NCBI GenBank assembly: GCA_963210315.1
Contig: OY723262.1
Location: 1,798,001-1,862,000 of the forward strand
Direction: 5' to 3'
Source of the DNA: Rhynchopus euleeides
Lineage: Eukaryota > Euglenozoa > Diplonemea > Diplonemida > Diplonemidae
DNA: 64,000 nucleotides
The notes beneath the pieces are model-generated. The model did not search any database, was not told the DNA's origin, and worked only from the letters and a program-made list of their open reading frames with translations. Position 1 is the stretch's first letter, and each line of letters opens with the position of its first letter. Of this stretch, positions 19,513 to 29,311 are shown in pieces. The position numbers and the translations under genes were made by a program.

Positions 19513-20799
19513 ATGGAGGTGCATGTGCGGGATGCTTCGACAGGGGCCTGCGCGTCGGTATCTGTTGGGGAAGACGACACCGTGTGGCAGCTGAAGTGTC
19601 GTGCCTGCGACGAGGCCTTCGCAGGGTGGTACGACCCCCGTGCAGTTCTGCTGCATGCGCCCGATGGGGCGCCATACCCATTCGAGGACATGGAGGTCAG
19701 CTCTGCGGGCATCGAGGCGGGGTGTGAGCTCACACTCTGTGGCCTGGAGACTGCCAAAGCCACACGCCGCCCCTCCAAGCCCCTCGCCGTGATCCGCACA
19801 CACCCAACCACCATCATCAACGGCGTCGCTGTCAGTCCCTGTGGTGGGCACATCCTAGCCGTCTGCCGCGATGGCGCGTTGTCGCACTACTCAGTCGATG
19901 ACACCGCCTCTCGCAACCTCATCCACCGGAACTCCCCTGCCACCGCCGTGGCGGTGTGCCCCACCGCACGCACCATATTCATCGGCGATGAGACCGGCAG
20001 CCTGTCTGCCTACCAGATGCTGCGGAACGGCGTGGTGACAGCACTCCTCCTCTACGACCTCCCCAGCCACAAGGGGCCTGTCGACAGCCTCTGCGTCACG
20101 CAGGACGGCGTGCACGTCTTCACCGGCGGGCGTGACGGGCACATCCGCATGTGTGCGAGCCATACTGGCAGCTGCCTCAAACAGTGGGAGGCCCACACAG
20201 GCGCGGTGCTCAGCCTGTGCATGGCGGGGAACGCCCTCGTGTCTTCCAGCCACGATGGGAGGGTGATCCTGTGGGGTACAGCCGGACGCAAAGCGAAGCG
20301 CGTCACCACACTCAAGGCCCGTGCCTCGTCGATCTATGCCGTGGCGCTGGTGCCGGGAGAGACGAGGTATCTCTACGCAGGCGGGGCAGACGGCGTGATA
20401 CGCATGTGGGATGTCAGCAGGCGTGTCGTGCATTCAGAGCTTTTGGGGCACACGGGGTCCGTGCGGTGCCTAGCGTGTACCCCCTCGGGTGCGCACCTGC
20501 TGTCAGGAGGGTGCGATGCGACTGTCAGGGTCTGGGACACGACGCTCTTGGTGCAGCTGTGTGAGTTCCGCTGCCACAGCGACTGGGTGACAGGCATCGC
20601 ACTCTCGTCTAACAGAGGCACCTTTGTCTCATGCAGCTGGGACGGGTCGGTGCAGGAGCACAGTGTGCCCGCTGTGTCCCCTGAGCCCGTGTGGCGGGAG
20701 TCGGTTGAAGAGGAGTCTGACCTGTCTGGGAACAGTCTCCCTAATTTTGTAGACCCCGAGCCGGACAGTTCCGCGCTGTACTGCTGCGCGGTATCCTGA
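19513..20799 (+). CDS. UBL-WD40 repeat protein
   Basis: The 428-residue protein has an N-terminal ubiquitin-like domain (about 1-78: MEVHVRDAST, then DTVWQLKCRACDEAF, VLLHAPDGAPYPFEDMEVSS, EAGCELTLCGL). A WD40 propeller of about seven blades follows (about 90-395), with clear VTQDGVHVFTGGRDGHIRM, ALVSSSHDGRVILWG, YAGGADGVIRMWD, HLLSGGCDATVRVWD and FVSCSWDGSVQEH blades. An acidic C-terminal tail ends in CCAVS. WD40 propellers are protein-interaction platforms. The same UBL-then-repeats plan is seen in the two DUF4116 genes of the window, the first of which also opens with Met-Glu-Val-x-Val-Arg. An earlier Met in frame would add 40 residues without domain sense. Confidence 0.85.
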   Translation: MEVHVRDASTGACASVSVGEDDTVWQLKCRACDEAFAGWYDPRAVLLHAPDGAPYPFEDMEVSSAGIEAGCELTLCGLETAKATRRPSKPLAVIRTHPTTIINGVAVSPCGGHILAVCRDGALSHYSVDDTASRNLIHRNSPATAVAVCPTARTIFIGDETGSLSAYQMLRNGVVTALLLYDLPSHKGPVDSLCVTQDGVHVFTGGRDGHIRMCASHTGSCLKQWEAHTGAVLSLCMAGNALVSSSHDGRVILWGTAGRKAKRVTTLKARASSIYAVALVPGETRYLYAGGADGVIRMWDVSRRVVHSELLGHTGSVRCLACTPSGAHLLSGGCDATVRVWDTTLLVQLCEFRCHSDWVTGIALSSNRGTFVSCSWDGSVQEHSVPAVSPEPVWRESVEEESDLSGNSLPNFVDPEPDSSALYCCAVS

Positions 20800-20819
20800 C
20801 GGCTGTCGGATTTTTTTTA

Positions 20820-20895
20820 CTAGTTACGAGCGACGAAGCGTAGCGAAGTCGCGAAGTAACGAAGGAAATCGTACGACTGAAGCTTTATAAGGATC
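20820..20895 (+). repeat. Structured short repeat (ACTAGTTAC family), copy 1
   Basis: A segment with core CGTAGCGAAGTCGCGAAGT recurs at 24994-25075. Both copies lie downstream of a stop codon (20 bp after WD40, about 330 bp after AMMECR1). The core is rich in CGAAG/CTTCG-like self-complementary words. Confidence 0.6.
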
Positions 20896-20941
20896 ACCTT
20901 CATGCCACTTCACAGGGGCTTACACAGCCTTTGACACAGGA

Positions 20942-21033
20942 GTGTGCGCTCAACAAAAAGTAGCCCGGATCTGCCTTTTTGCAGTTGCTGGGCAGGGTGT
21001 TTCTCTTATTATAGCGAAAGGAGTACGATTTTG
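20942..21033 (+). repeat. Diverged ~90-bp repeat, copy 1
   Basis: The segment TGTGCGCTCAACAAAAAGTA through CGAAAGGAGTACrrTT recurs at 38074-38160 with substitutions and small indels. Confidence 0.6.
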
Positions 21034-22020
21034 AAAAATGAGATTGGCGCCGCCAGGGGGTGGTAAAATCCTACGTGGGTGTGGTCTCCCACCCCGTCAA
21101 AGATCACCCACCCCGCCCCCCCCCGTCAACGCTACACCTTTCCGGGGGTCCGTTGGAGCGGGGGTAGGGGTCCCCCTTTTGACTACCACCCCCGGATACC
21201 AACCACGTTCGATTTTCCACCACCCCCCTCTGTATTGGATGACTAGCTGCCAAACAAAATAACACCCCCCTCGTCTCGGTAACGTTCTTGCTTTCATCTA
21301 GTTCACCGAGCACGAATCCACAACACCTAGCCCCTTGTTTGTTGATGTAGCGGCTGGGATGCAGCCTGGCTTGCAACACGGCAACAGAGACTTATTCGCC
21401 CCCCCCCCCCCTTTCCCCTCTGCACCATGCTCTGGGCCTGTGGGCCCTAAAGATCGGTGCCTTCTCCACTGCTCCAGTAAGATGGGCTGAGGACTGCGGT
21501 AGGGATCCTTCAGTTGTTCTTTCTCTTGGGAGTTTGTGGGGCACATCACAGAGGTGAAACACTGTGTCAGTTCAACAACTCCTTGCTGCATGATTGCAAG
21601 GAGGGCCATAACGTTCGACCAAAATGATATCGGGTTCGTGAAAAAAAAATGGCAGGAGGTTTTTTTTGCTGAGGGTTTCTGCCAGATGGTGCGCCGCCCC
21701 TTCAAAGAGAGGACTCATATCGTGTGTCATAAAAACAACCTGTCTGTTCCCCCGATTTTTTTTGGGCATACCACGAGAGTTTCCTTTGCAACATCCGTTC
21801 CCATTACCCTTTTTTTCGCTCCATGCCTGAACCTGTCTGAGTAAACAACGAAACGGGCGCAGTACGGTTCTTCCTTCTTTTCGGGAACCCCCCCCGCCCC
21901 CCCACCCTGCATCGAATGTCCCATTTTTTCGGCGTTTTCCGATGATGCCCTTTCCGGATTTTTTTTGCACACCACACCCCCCACACCCCTGCAGCACAGG
22001 CAGCGGGGCACTGTGACACG

Positions 22021-22560
22021 ATGGCGGATCTGATGCACCGCATCGAGGGAGTCATCCTCCTCGACAGCGAAGGGAAGCGCGTGTTCTGCAAATACTTCGG
22101 GGAGCCGTTTGAGGGGAAGGTGGAGAAGCAGATGAAGTTCGAGGCGAAGGTCTTCGAGAAGACGCAGCCCAAGGGGATGCACGACTCGCCGAAGGAGGGC
22201 GGGGACATCGCGCTGGTGGAGAACCACACCGTGGTGTTCCGCCTCGACCCCGAGGTGTACTTCTATGTGATCGGCAGCCTCAGTGAGAACGAGGTGATCG
22301 TCTCCGACGCCCTCTGCACCGTCTACGCCTCTCTTGCTAACCTCCTCCGCTCCCCCGGCTCCATCGAGAAGCGGCAACTGCTGGAGAACTTCGACCTCCT
22401 CGTCCTGGTGGTTGACGAAACCTTCCACGATGGGATCGTCCTGCAGGACAGCAGCGACGACGTCCTGGATCTTGTGAACGACCACGCCGCGGAATCCCAA
22501 GACGCGATCACAAAGATCAAAATGCAGCTCAAAAACCAAGCGAGCAGCGGCAAGTTCTAA
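22021..22560 (+). CDS. COPZ: Coatomer subunit zeta
   Basis: The 179-residue protein has the length and longin-like fold order of coatomer zeta, the small subunit of the COPI F-subcomplex. COPI coats Golgi-derived retrograde vesicles. Landmarks are an IEGVILLDSEGKRVFCKYF N-terminus, a central VVFRLDPEVYFYVIGS, and a C-terminal LLENFDLLVLVVDETFHDGIVLQDSSDDVL. The last motif is strongly conserved in the family (VDE-x-x-DGGI-L in others; His replaces Gly here). The start at 22021 lies 21 nt after a CAG acceptor-like site and matches the family start. Confidence 0.95.
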   Translation: MADLMHRIEGVILLDSEGKRVFCKYFGEPFEGKVEKQMKFEAKVFEKTQPKGMHDSPKEGGDIALVENHTVVFRLDPEVYFYVIGSLSENEVIVSDALCTVYASLANLLRSPGSIEKRQLLENFDLLVLVVDETFHDGIVLQDSSDDVLDLVNDHAAESQDAITKIKMQLKNQASSGKF

Positions 22561-24054
22561 GGTGACAAGAGGAGGGTGATGTGCCATCCGACGGGAGGAG
22601 CCTCTGTTCGAAAAGAATGGGAGCGGATAGGGGATGTGATATGTGCCGCTGACGTGCCCCGGAAGATGAGACGCGCCCAAAACCCCTGGGGCAGCGTGAG
22701 GATGTGAGGGGGGAAGGGGGTGGGGTGGTGGTGGTAAACGGGGAGGGAGGGCGGGGGGGGGATGTGAGTTACTCCGGTAAGACGGCGTGGTGGCGACCCT
22801 CGTTTCTTTTGCGGCTGCTCCTTCCGCCACGCCGTTTCCCCTCCTTCCCCCCCCCCCCCCCTAGCTGCAAGTGATGGCGTCGGGGGATGGGGGGGGGGCT
22901 AAAGAACAAACCTCACAGATGGTTTCTAAAGCGGTCCCGGTTTGAGTGTTGGGCTGGGCATCTATAATGGCACACAGGTGGTGGGGTGGCGGGAGGGGGG
23001 TGGGGGGGTGGGGGGGGGGTCTTCGAAATTAGACCCAGCGCACGACATGACATCGTGCCACGACGCTTTTGCAGCGAGAACCCGAGACCTGTTGCCGATA
23101 TACAGCTCTTTACACCCCCTCTGTACACATCGAACCGATTCACCTCCCCCCCCCACCCCACACCCTCCTTTGGACAGTACACCCCATCTCGCCGACTTAG
23201 GTGCAATTCCACCCCCCACCCCCCGAGACAAGACTGTTCCCAACTTTTCCACCGGTTTGTTGTTTAGGGCCATAACGTGACCGGTTACTCTGCAGCAGGT
23301 CTGCCCGATCTCTCCCTATTTCGATGCTGTGTGGCCAAACGTTGATGGCACGATTGTTAGGAACAGGCCTTTGCAGAGCGGAGGATGAGGAGGAGGAACG
23401 TGGTGGTGGGAACTTAAATTTTTCTCTCTTCTGGCCGAAAGCCCCCTCTCCCCCAAGGCGCAAGGTGTTACAAGAAGGGAGCGGTGATGGGGTGGCGGTG
23501 GCGGTTGCATCTATAGAACAGGGGTCCTTCAACGGGGGGAAGGGGGGTGCGGGTGTGGTTAGGTCGGGAGGCGCTCTCTCTCTACACTGCCAATCCCAAA
23601 AAAAGGCCTTGATCCCCCCTCCCCACCCGCAACGCACACAAACACAAGAGACAACAGCTCCCCCCCAAACGCATATCGGCACTGCCAATTAACCTCTCCC
23701 GCCTTCACTAGATATCGAGATACCGCACCTGCATAACGAGTGAAGGGGAGGGTCACGTCCACCGTGTTTTTTTCTCTTTCTCCCCCGCTTTTTTTACCCC
23801 CCCCCCCCCATACCCCCCACCCCCCGCCTTTGCATGCCGCTGCATGCGGGCCGGGACCTTGCCAAGGAGAACCGAAGGACAAAGCCAATGCATGGAGGGG
23901 GGGGCAGGCCGAATCCCCACCCCCCACCCCACACCCCCTTGCCCCCTCATTCCAGTTAACGCGCCGGGGGAAATGCAGCGAGGCAAAGTGCCACGCTGCA
24001 CACGGCAGGCCGTACACACAGCCTTTCTCAGGCCCCCGCCCATTTTTTTTGGCG
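22561..24054. other. Intergenic, G/C-homopolymer rich
   Basis: No gene seen. Many runs of ten or more C or G occur (e.g. 22848-22861, 23804-23818). Short open frames here are composition artefacts. Confidence 0.6.
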
Positions 24055-24666
24055 ATGGATATTTTTGGCGGTCTCCGTGCCAGCCGTGCGATGGCTGGGT
24101 ACGCTTTCCACCACCTCGACGCGAAGCTGAACGGGAAGAGGGTTGCCGTCTCAGAGGAGGACGGCCTCCCTCTGTCCTCTGATGTGCACGGCCTGTTCGT
24201 CACATATGAGAAGCTGAACGGCGATCTGCGGGGTTGCATTGGGACGTTTCAGAAGGCCAATTTGGGGGACAGCCTCGGGCGGTTCTCTGTGGTCAGCGCC
24301 TTGAAGGACACCCGGTTTCCGCCTGTGTCAAACGGCGAGCTTCCTGGGCTGTCCTGTTCTGTCACCGTGCTCTCGGAGCTGATGCCCACCGAGAAGTGGG
24401 ATTCATGGACTATTGGGCAGCACGGCATATCGATCCACCTCAACGATGCAGGCCGGAACTACTCCGCGACCTTCCTGCCGAGCGTTATAGAGGAGCAGGG
24501 CTGGACAAAGCACCAAACCTTCGAGCACCTCCTCCGCAAATCTGGCTATCCCGGCCACCCCACACCTGATGTCTTCTCGAAGTGTGAAGTTTACACATAT
24601 GAGGGGTCGAAGGCAAAGCTCACACACGATGAGTACATCTCCGAGTTTGGGAAGCGGTGGTCTTGA
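24055..24666 (+). CDS. AMMECR1: AMMECR1 domain protein
   Basis: The 203-residue protein consists almost entirely of an AMMECR1 domain, a fold conserved from archaea to animals and of uncertain biochemical role. The diagnostic LRGCIGTF is at residues 58-65. It is followed by ALKDTRFPPV and by the LSCSVTVLSELMP strand, then SATFLPSVIEEQGWTKHQTFEHLLRKSGY and a C-terminal YTYEGSKAKLT. The start at 24055 removes an upstream low-complexity extension and follows a T-rich tract. It is the usual length for single-domain eukaryotic members without the N-terminal extension of the vertebrate protein. Confidence 0.95.
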   Translation: MDIFGGLRASRAMAGYAFHHLDAKLNGKRVAVSEEDGLPLSSDVHGLFVTYEKLNGDLRGCIGTFQKANLGDSLGRFSVVSALKDTRFPPVSNGELPGLSCSVTVLSELMPTEKWDSWTIGQHGISIHLNDAGRNYSATFLPSVIEEQGWTKHQTFEHLLRKSGYPGHPTPDVFSKCEVYTYEGSKAKLTHDEYISEFGKRWS

Positions 24667-25560
24667 GACAAGCACGTCTGGAGGGAGGGAGGAGGGGGGA
24701 GGGAGGGAAAAGGGAGCGGTGTGTGGTCTTGCCTTATGCTGTGATTTTTTTTGTCTGCCGTTTTGTGTCTTTTTTTTGTGTTTTTCTAGCCAAAAACAAC
24801 AGCAATAACATTTCCAAAGAAAACCCTGCCTTCTTCTTTTCTGCTTGGGAGGGGGGGAGGGGGCACTGCCGGTAGACCTGGCAAACCCTTGTGGGTTATC
24901 GAGTTTGCGGGACAGCGGCCTGTGCAGGTTTGCGGGATCTGAGGGGCTGGGGGGCTGGGTATAGAGCAAGTCAAAAGAAAGGTGAAGATGACTTGAACTA
25001 GTTACAAGCGGCGGGGAACCGTAGCGAAGTCGCGAAGTCACGAAAGAATAATAATGTCCGACTCCAAGCTTTAGGTGTAGCGCCTTGATAAGCGTCTCTT
25101 CCGGAACATCCGTTCGGAAACATAAAGCAGAAGGAGAACTGATTTTCAGATCCGAGAATGCGATTCGCATGATGCGTGCGAGGGGTGTGTGTGTGTGTGG
25201 GAGGCAGCTTTCTTTGACAGCAGTCAGCAGACCCAACCTGCCTCTTCAGCCCCTCTCTCGTGTCAAGTCAGGCCGGCCGCCGCCAAACTGATTAAAACCC
25301 TTCCCGAGTAGAGACACTCGCTGTGCACGGCATGCCACACATCCACAACTTCCCGAGCTGTGTGGGTCCCTCCCCCAACCCACACTTATGTCCTGCGCCT
25401 CATCCTTTTCCCTGCAGTTCTCCACACACGCGCACATGACTTGTCACACAAGGCATCTTTCCCAACACGTTGCTGGGTGAGAGCACTGCCCGGTGAAGGG
25501 GTTAGCTCTGCGGGTCTTCGCTCCGCTGCCGAAAAATGGGTGTTTTTGTTTGGTGTATTG
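24667..25560. other. Intergenic, 3' flank of AMMECR1
   Basis: No gene seen. It contains the ACTAGTTAC-family repeat at 24994-25075 and the left target duplication GTGTATTG (25553-25560) of the next element. Confidence 0.6.
24994..25075 (+). repeat. Structured short repeat (ACTAGTTAC family), copy 2
   Basis: Partner of 20820-20895. The shared core CGTAGCGAAGTCGCGAAGT is exact and flanks are diverged. Confidence 0.6.
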
Positions 25561-26155
25561 CAGTGATTTTCCTCTCCGCTGAAAATCTCAAAAATGCCGG
25601 CGAAAAAAATTTTTCCCACCCGGAAAAAATTTTCTCGGGCGCGCTTCGCGCGCCCGAGACTACGCGGAGATGGCCAGTCGCATACGCCCAAGGACTTGCG
25701 AGACAGGCACACGCGACAGGGGGGGTCTGGGGGGCGGAGCCCCCCAGACCCGCCGGAGGCCACGGTAGTGAACATCCGTCCCGTCGAGGCTACAGATTTT
25801 GGGCGTTTTCGCATTCCTGGGGTTGCTGTACGGCTTGTGGGCCTGGGTTCTACAAGGGGGGTCTGGGGGGCGGAGCCCCGCAGCCGCCGGAGACCACGGT
25901 AGTGAACATCTGTTCTTTGCAGCCACCCTCTGCAGGTCTTGTCCTGCCAATCTGTGACTGCTTGGTGGGGCTCACAGAGCAGGCCCTCCCATTTTTTTCC
26001 TGGGCCTGATTTTTCTTCCAGGACCTCTCCCCAGACCCCCTGAAAAATTCCCACCAAAAACCCCCGTGGCGAAAAAACTTTTTTCGCCGGACGATTTTTC
26101 CTGAGATTTTTTTTTTTGCGAAATTTTATTTTTTCGCCACGGGGGAAAATCACTG
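25561..26155. mobile_element. 595-bp non-autonomous hAT-like element
   Basis: The ends are CAGTGATTTTCC and its inverse GGAAAATCACTG. A perfect 8-bp duplication, GTGTATTG, flanks it at 25553-25560 and 26156-26163. It has no coding capacity. Subterminal words GGCGAAAAAA recur in both halves. The interior holds a GC hairpin (GGGCGCGCTTCGCGCGCCC, about 25639) and two copies of a ~55-bp GC-palindromic repeat. Confidence 0.85.
25719..25910 (-). repeat. GC-palindromic ~55-bp repeat, two copies
   Basis: Copies lie at 25719-25775 and 25856-25910. Each reads, on the minus strand, GTTCACTACCGTGGCCTCCG then a CGG-CTGGGGGGC-TCC-GCCCCCCAG hairpin and ACCCCCC. Four more copies occur elsewhere (39281, 39450, 53261, 57818). 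Confidence 0.85.
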
Positions 26156-26212
26156 GTGTATTGTCTGGTGATTTGGCTGAAACTCGCCGACCGTTGCAAA
26201 AATTGCCGGTTA

Positions 26213-26420
26213 CACGGTGGACTCCAGCGGGGGTAGGGTAACCCTTTTCGGGAGTCTCAACTAGCGGGAGTCTCGGACTCCCACTAGCGGGAGTCTTTAG
26301 CCTAAATTAGCTGGAAAATAGACTCCCGCTAGCGGGAGTCTCCAGTACATACTGCAGAAAAAGACACCCTCTCAGACTCCCGCTCCCAGACTCCCGCTAG
26401 GGTGGCTGGAGTCCACCGTG
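26213..26420. mobile_element. 208-bp MITE with TA target duplication
   Basis: Terminal inverted repeats CACGGTGGACTCCAGC are perfect at both ends and flanked by TA (26211-26212, 26421-26422). The interior is filled with self-complementary GACTCCCGCTAGCGGGAGTC units, so the whole element can fold into hairpins. Confidence 0.85.
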
Positions 26421-26422
26421 TA

Positions 26423-27820
26423 GCGGAGAGTGCCCCGTGACCACCCCTATAGTTTCGACCCACGACCCCTTTTGGCGGGGTCCGCAGCAGGTCACATGAT
26501 GCTCAATGCACAATAGACTAGAGTCTCTGATCTCCGATGTGACCGATATCGTGCCTCAGCGGCACAACCAACTGACTGACGCTGCTGCTGTCGGAAGGGG
26601 AAGCAGCCAGTGCCTCCCCCCACAGTGCCTTGGCACAAGCCTGTGATGACATTACACATTAGGAATCTCTGTGTATTCCCCCAAGGGAAGGTGAGCATGC
26701 CATAGTAGACTGAGGCACCCCACCCTGCCCCAAGCCGTGCAGGCTGCACGGGCAGGGCACGTATTGTGACCCACTTGCCGCACCAGGCGGGTTGGGTTGG
26801 TTGGCATTGTCGGCCGGGCGAAAAGGGGAAAAAAATTCACTAAACACGGAGTGTTTAGTGTTTTCAAAGGCCGGGGTCCCTCCCCCTCCCTCCCTCCCCT
26901 CCCCTCCCTCCCTCCCTCCCCCCCCCCCCCCAGGGGGGTTAATACCTTAAATTTCGTGACACCGCACGAACCGATGGATTCGATATCTGTGCCGAAAAAA
27001 TGGTCACCGTGAATTTTTTGGGTGGTGTACGTATTCACAGTGATATGGGGCGTAGCTGAGAAAAAGAGGTTTAATTACTTCCCGGCCGAACCCAATTTCG
27101 ATTTTTTTGGCTGAAAAATGGGTGAATGCGGCTGGAGCAGGCCGGACCGGAAACCCGGAAATTCCCCCATTTTTCCCCTTTTTTCACACCAATAATCCGG
27201 CTTCTGCTAAGGGGACCTTTTCGATTTTTTTTTCGGAAAACCCTATTTTTCACTTTTGAGCCCGATTTCGAAGGAATTTTTGAGTTTTGAGCTCATTTTG
27301 TGCAATTAAACGCGTACCGGGCCGGAGGGGGCGCGAAGCGCCCCCGTCCGCGCGAAGCGCGGCCGGCCCGGTCCTCCCGCCACCGCGTACTGCAAGCACC
27401 AGTCAAACACGGCCGCCGCAGAGATGCAACAAAAAGCTTCCGTCGAGGTACCACCAGCGAGCTTGGCTCCAATCCCTGATGGGCCATTCATTAGTGCTTG
27501 ATGGAACTGTCCCTGATGAGGCCATCATCGGATCACTAGCCGTGTTTAGTGACTTACACAGGCTATCAAATCAGCGAAAGGACGCACTGTCAGGGTGGTC
27601 TGGGGCGAGAGGATCCTCACACTTCAGACCAGCCCCCCGATACATACACCTTCCACCTCCCAGCACACACCTACACCCCACACTCCCCATCCCCCATCCC
27701 CATGCACCACCACCCACCCGCTCCTGCCCCTCTTGCTGCTTGGGGATGATGGGGGCAGCCCCCCCGACCCACACACCGGTGCCGCCACCCCAGCCGCCGC
27801 CACCTGCTGCTACTGGGAAG
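26423..27820. other. Intergenic, 5' flank of TPR-like gene
   Basis: No gene seen. It holds a perfect hairpin CACTAAACAC-gga-GTGTTTAGTG (about 26838-26860), a C/T tract (26880-26933) and a GCGC hairpin pair (about 27330-27362). Open frames extending into this region are composition artefacts. Confidence 0.6.
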
Positions 27821-28678
27821 ATGACGGATGCCGAACGCTACTGCCGCAGAGGCTTCGTCAGGATCCGGACTGCGGCAGCTGCAGCTTCTCCAGGCGTGAA
27901 TGCGGCGAAGCCTGGCAGAGCTCGGCGTGAAAGCTTCGAGGCTGCTCTGGTGGAAGCTGAGCGTGCGGCACACGCGCTGCTCTCAACACCTGGCGCTGCA
28001 GACGAGGCTGCTGCGGCACGGAGGGAGCAGACCGCACACCACGTGGGCACCATACGCATCCTGTCGCACCGAGGCCTGGCACGGGACAGGCTTGTCGTCG
28101 AGATGCTGCGGCGGGCGAAGCGTGCAGCGGGGCGGCCCTTGTCAGAGGAGGTGCACCTCGCGCACAGCGTAGCCCTGAGCAGGCTGGGCAAGTCGAAGGA
28201 GGCAGCAGCGGTGCTGCGAGGGCTGCTCCACGGGGTGTGCGCCCAGCAGAGCCGGGAGGCGCACGAGGCAACGCTGGCTGCGTCGGCGGGGTTGCCGGTG
28301 CCGCCCCCGTCGCGCCGCCTGGCAGGCTTCGCGATGCTGGCGGAGTACAACCTGGCGTGTGTGCTGCAGGGTGGTGCGGCGCGCTGCCGCGGTGCTGCAG
28401 AGTGCCACTTCCGCCGTGCCCTGAGCCTCGCGGAAGACCTGGGCGACCGTGACCTGCAGCAGCTCGCCGCGTCTGCACTGCAGGCGGGTAGTGGCGGGGG
28501 AGGGCCGGGGGCGGAGGAGGAGCAGGTGGCGGAGGGGGGAGGGGAGGAGGGCGCTGTGGAGGAGGCGTGTCGGTATTTTGGGCTGACGCCGGCGGCGCCC
28601 CCAGGCAAGCAGCTGCAAGCCTTCCGGCGGGCAGCTGCGAAGGGTGCCGTGCCGTACAGCGGGCGGAAGAAGAGGTGA
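27821..28678 (+). CDS. TPR-like helical repeat protein, unknown role
   Basis: The 285-residue, Ala/Arg-rich protein has helical-pair repeats resembling TPRs (LVVEMLRRAKRAAG, VALSRLGKSKEAAAVLRGLL, YNLACVLQGGA-x-RCRGAAECHFRRALSLAEDLG). A Gly/Glu-rich linker precedes a conserved-looking C-terminal YFGLTPAAPP and a basic end, GRKKR. The start at 27821 has the AAG-ATG context common here; the longer upstream frame is Pro-rich translation of intergenic DNA. I do not recognise the family. Confidence 0.6.
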   Translation: MTDAERYCRRGFVRIRTAAAAASPGVNAAKPGRARRESFEAALVEAERAAHALLSTPGAADEAAAARREQTAHHVGTIRILSHRGLARDRLVVEMLRRAKRAAGRPLSEEVHLAHSVALSRLGKSKEAAAVLRGLLHGVCAQQSREAHEATLAASAGLPVPPPSRRLAGFAMLAEYNLACVLQGGAARCRGAAECHFRRALSLAEDLGDRDLQQLAASALQAGSGGGGPGAEEEQVAEGGGEEGAVEEACRYFGLTPAAPPGKQLQAFRRAAAKGAVPYSGRKKR

Positions 28679-29311
28679 ATTGCCTTTTTCAGAAAGAATC
28701 GTGTGGGGGTGTGTGCACCCACACGATCCCGACGTCCCGACGGGTGCCGCCTGTCGTATTTTCACCCGTCGTCCCGACAAGTCGACCCCACCCGCCGGTG
28801 CCCGGTTCGTCCGTGGTGTGGGCGGGGGTGGGGGGTGAGGGGGTGTGTCCAGCACATCGCGAAATCATTACACCTGCATGTGAGGGGAGAGTGCGTTGCC
28901 TCCGCCCAGAGGTGCAGAAATGTGTGCGAAAAAAAGGGGGTGGGCTGCACAGCGGCACAGAGCGGGATGCACTCAGAAGGGCAGATCTGAAGTGGTGCCG
29001 TGATTTGTGCCGCGTATTGTGTCATGGTGGCAGAGCCCCGTCAATGCCACAGAACTAGAATGCGGTTGCATGTATCCCTGTTCGTTTCTCTTCTCCTGTA
29101 CACATTGCCTTAAGAGTGGGTGGCAGTGCCTCTCGCGACATCGACGATACGTCACCCCTCACGCCTCCCCTCCCTTCATCCACCGAGAGCGAGATGAGTT
29201 TTTCTTGCAATCGAGGAAGTTTTCTCTCAACGGTACCATCGTGACACTCCATCTCTCTCTCTCTCCCCCGCCAAGGCACGGGGCCGACCCCACCCCCCTC
29301 CCGCCCCTACC
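28679..29311. other. Intergenic, no gene seen
   Basis: A CT-microsatellite (CTCTCTCTCTC, about 29252) and C-rich tract precede the next start codon. Nothing else was recognised. Confidence 0.6.

Larger units (their letters stand above)
20800..22020. other. Intergenic with two dispersed short repeats
   Basis: No gene seen. It contains the repeats at 20820-20895 and 20942-21033 and long homopolymer runs. A GCAGCACAG acceptor-like site ends at 21999, 21 nt before the coatomer zeta start. Confidence 0.6.

Noticed and set aside
27287..27820. N-terminal extension of the TPR-like protein
   Set aside because: Arg/Pro-rich translation of intergenic DNA with GC hairpins; the AAG-ATG at 27821 is a better start.
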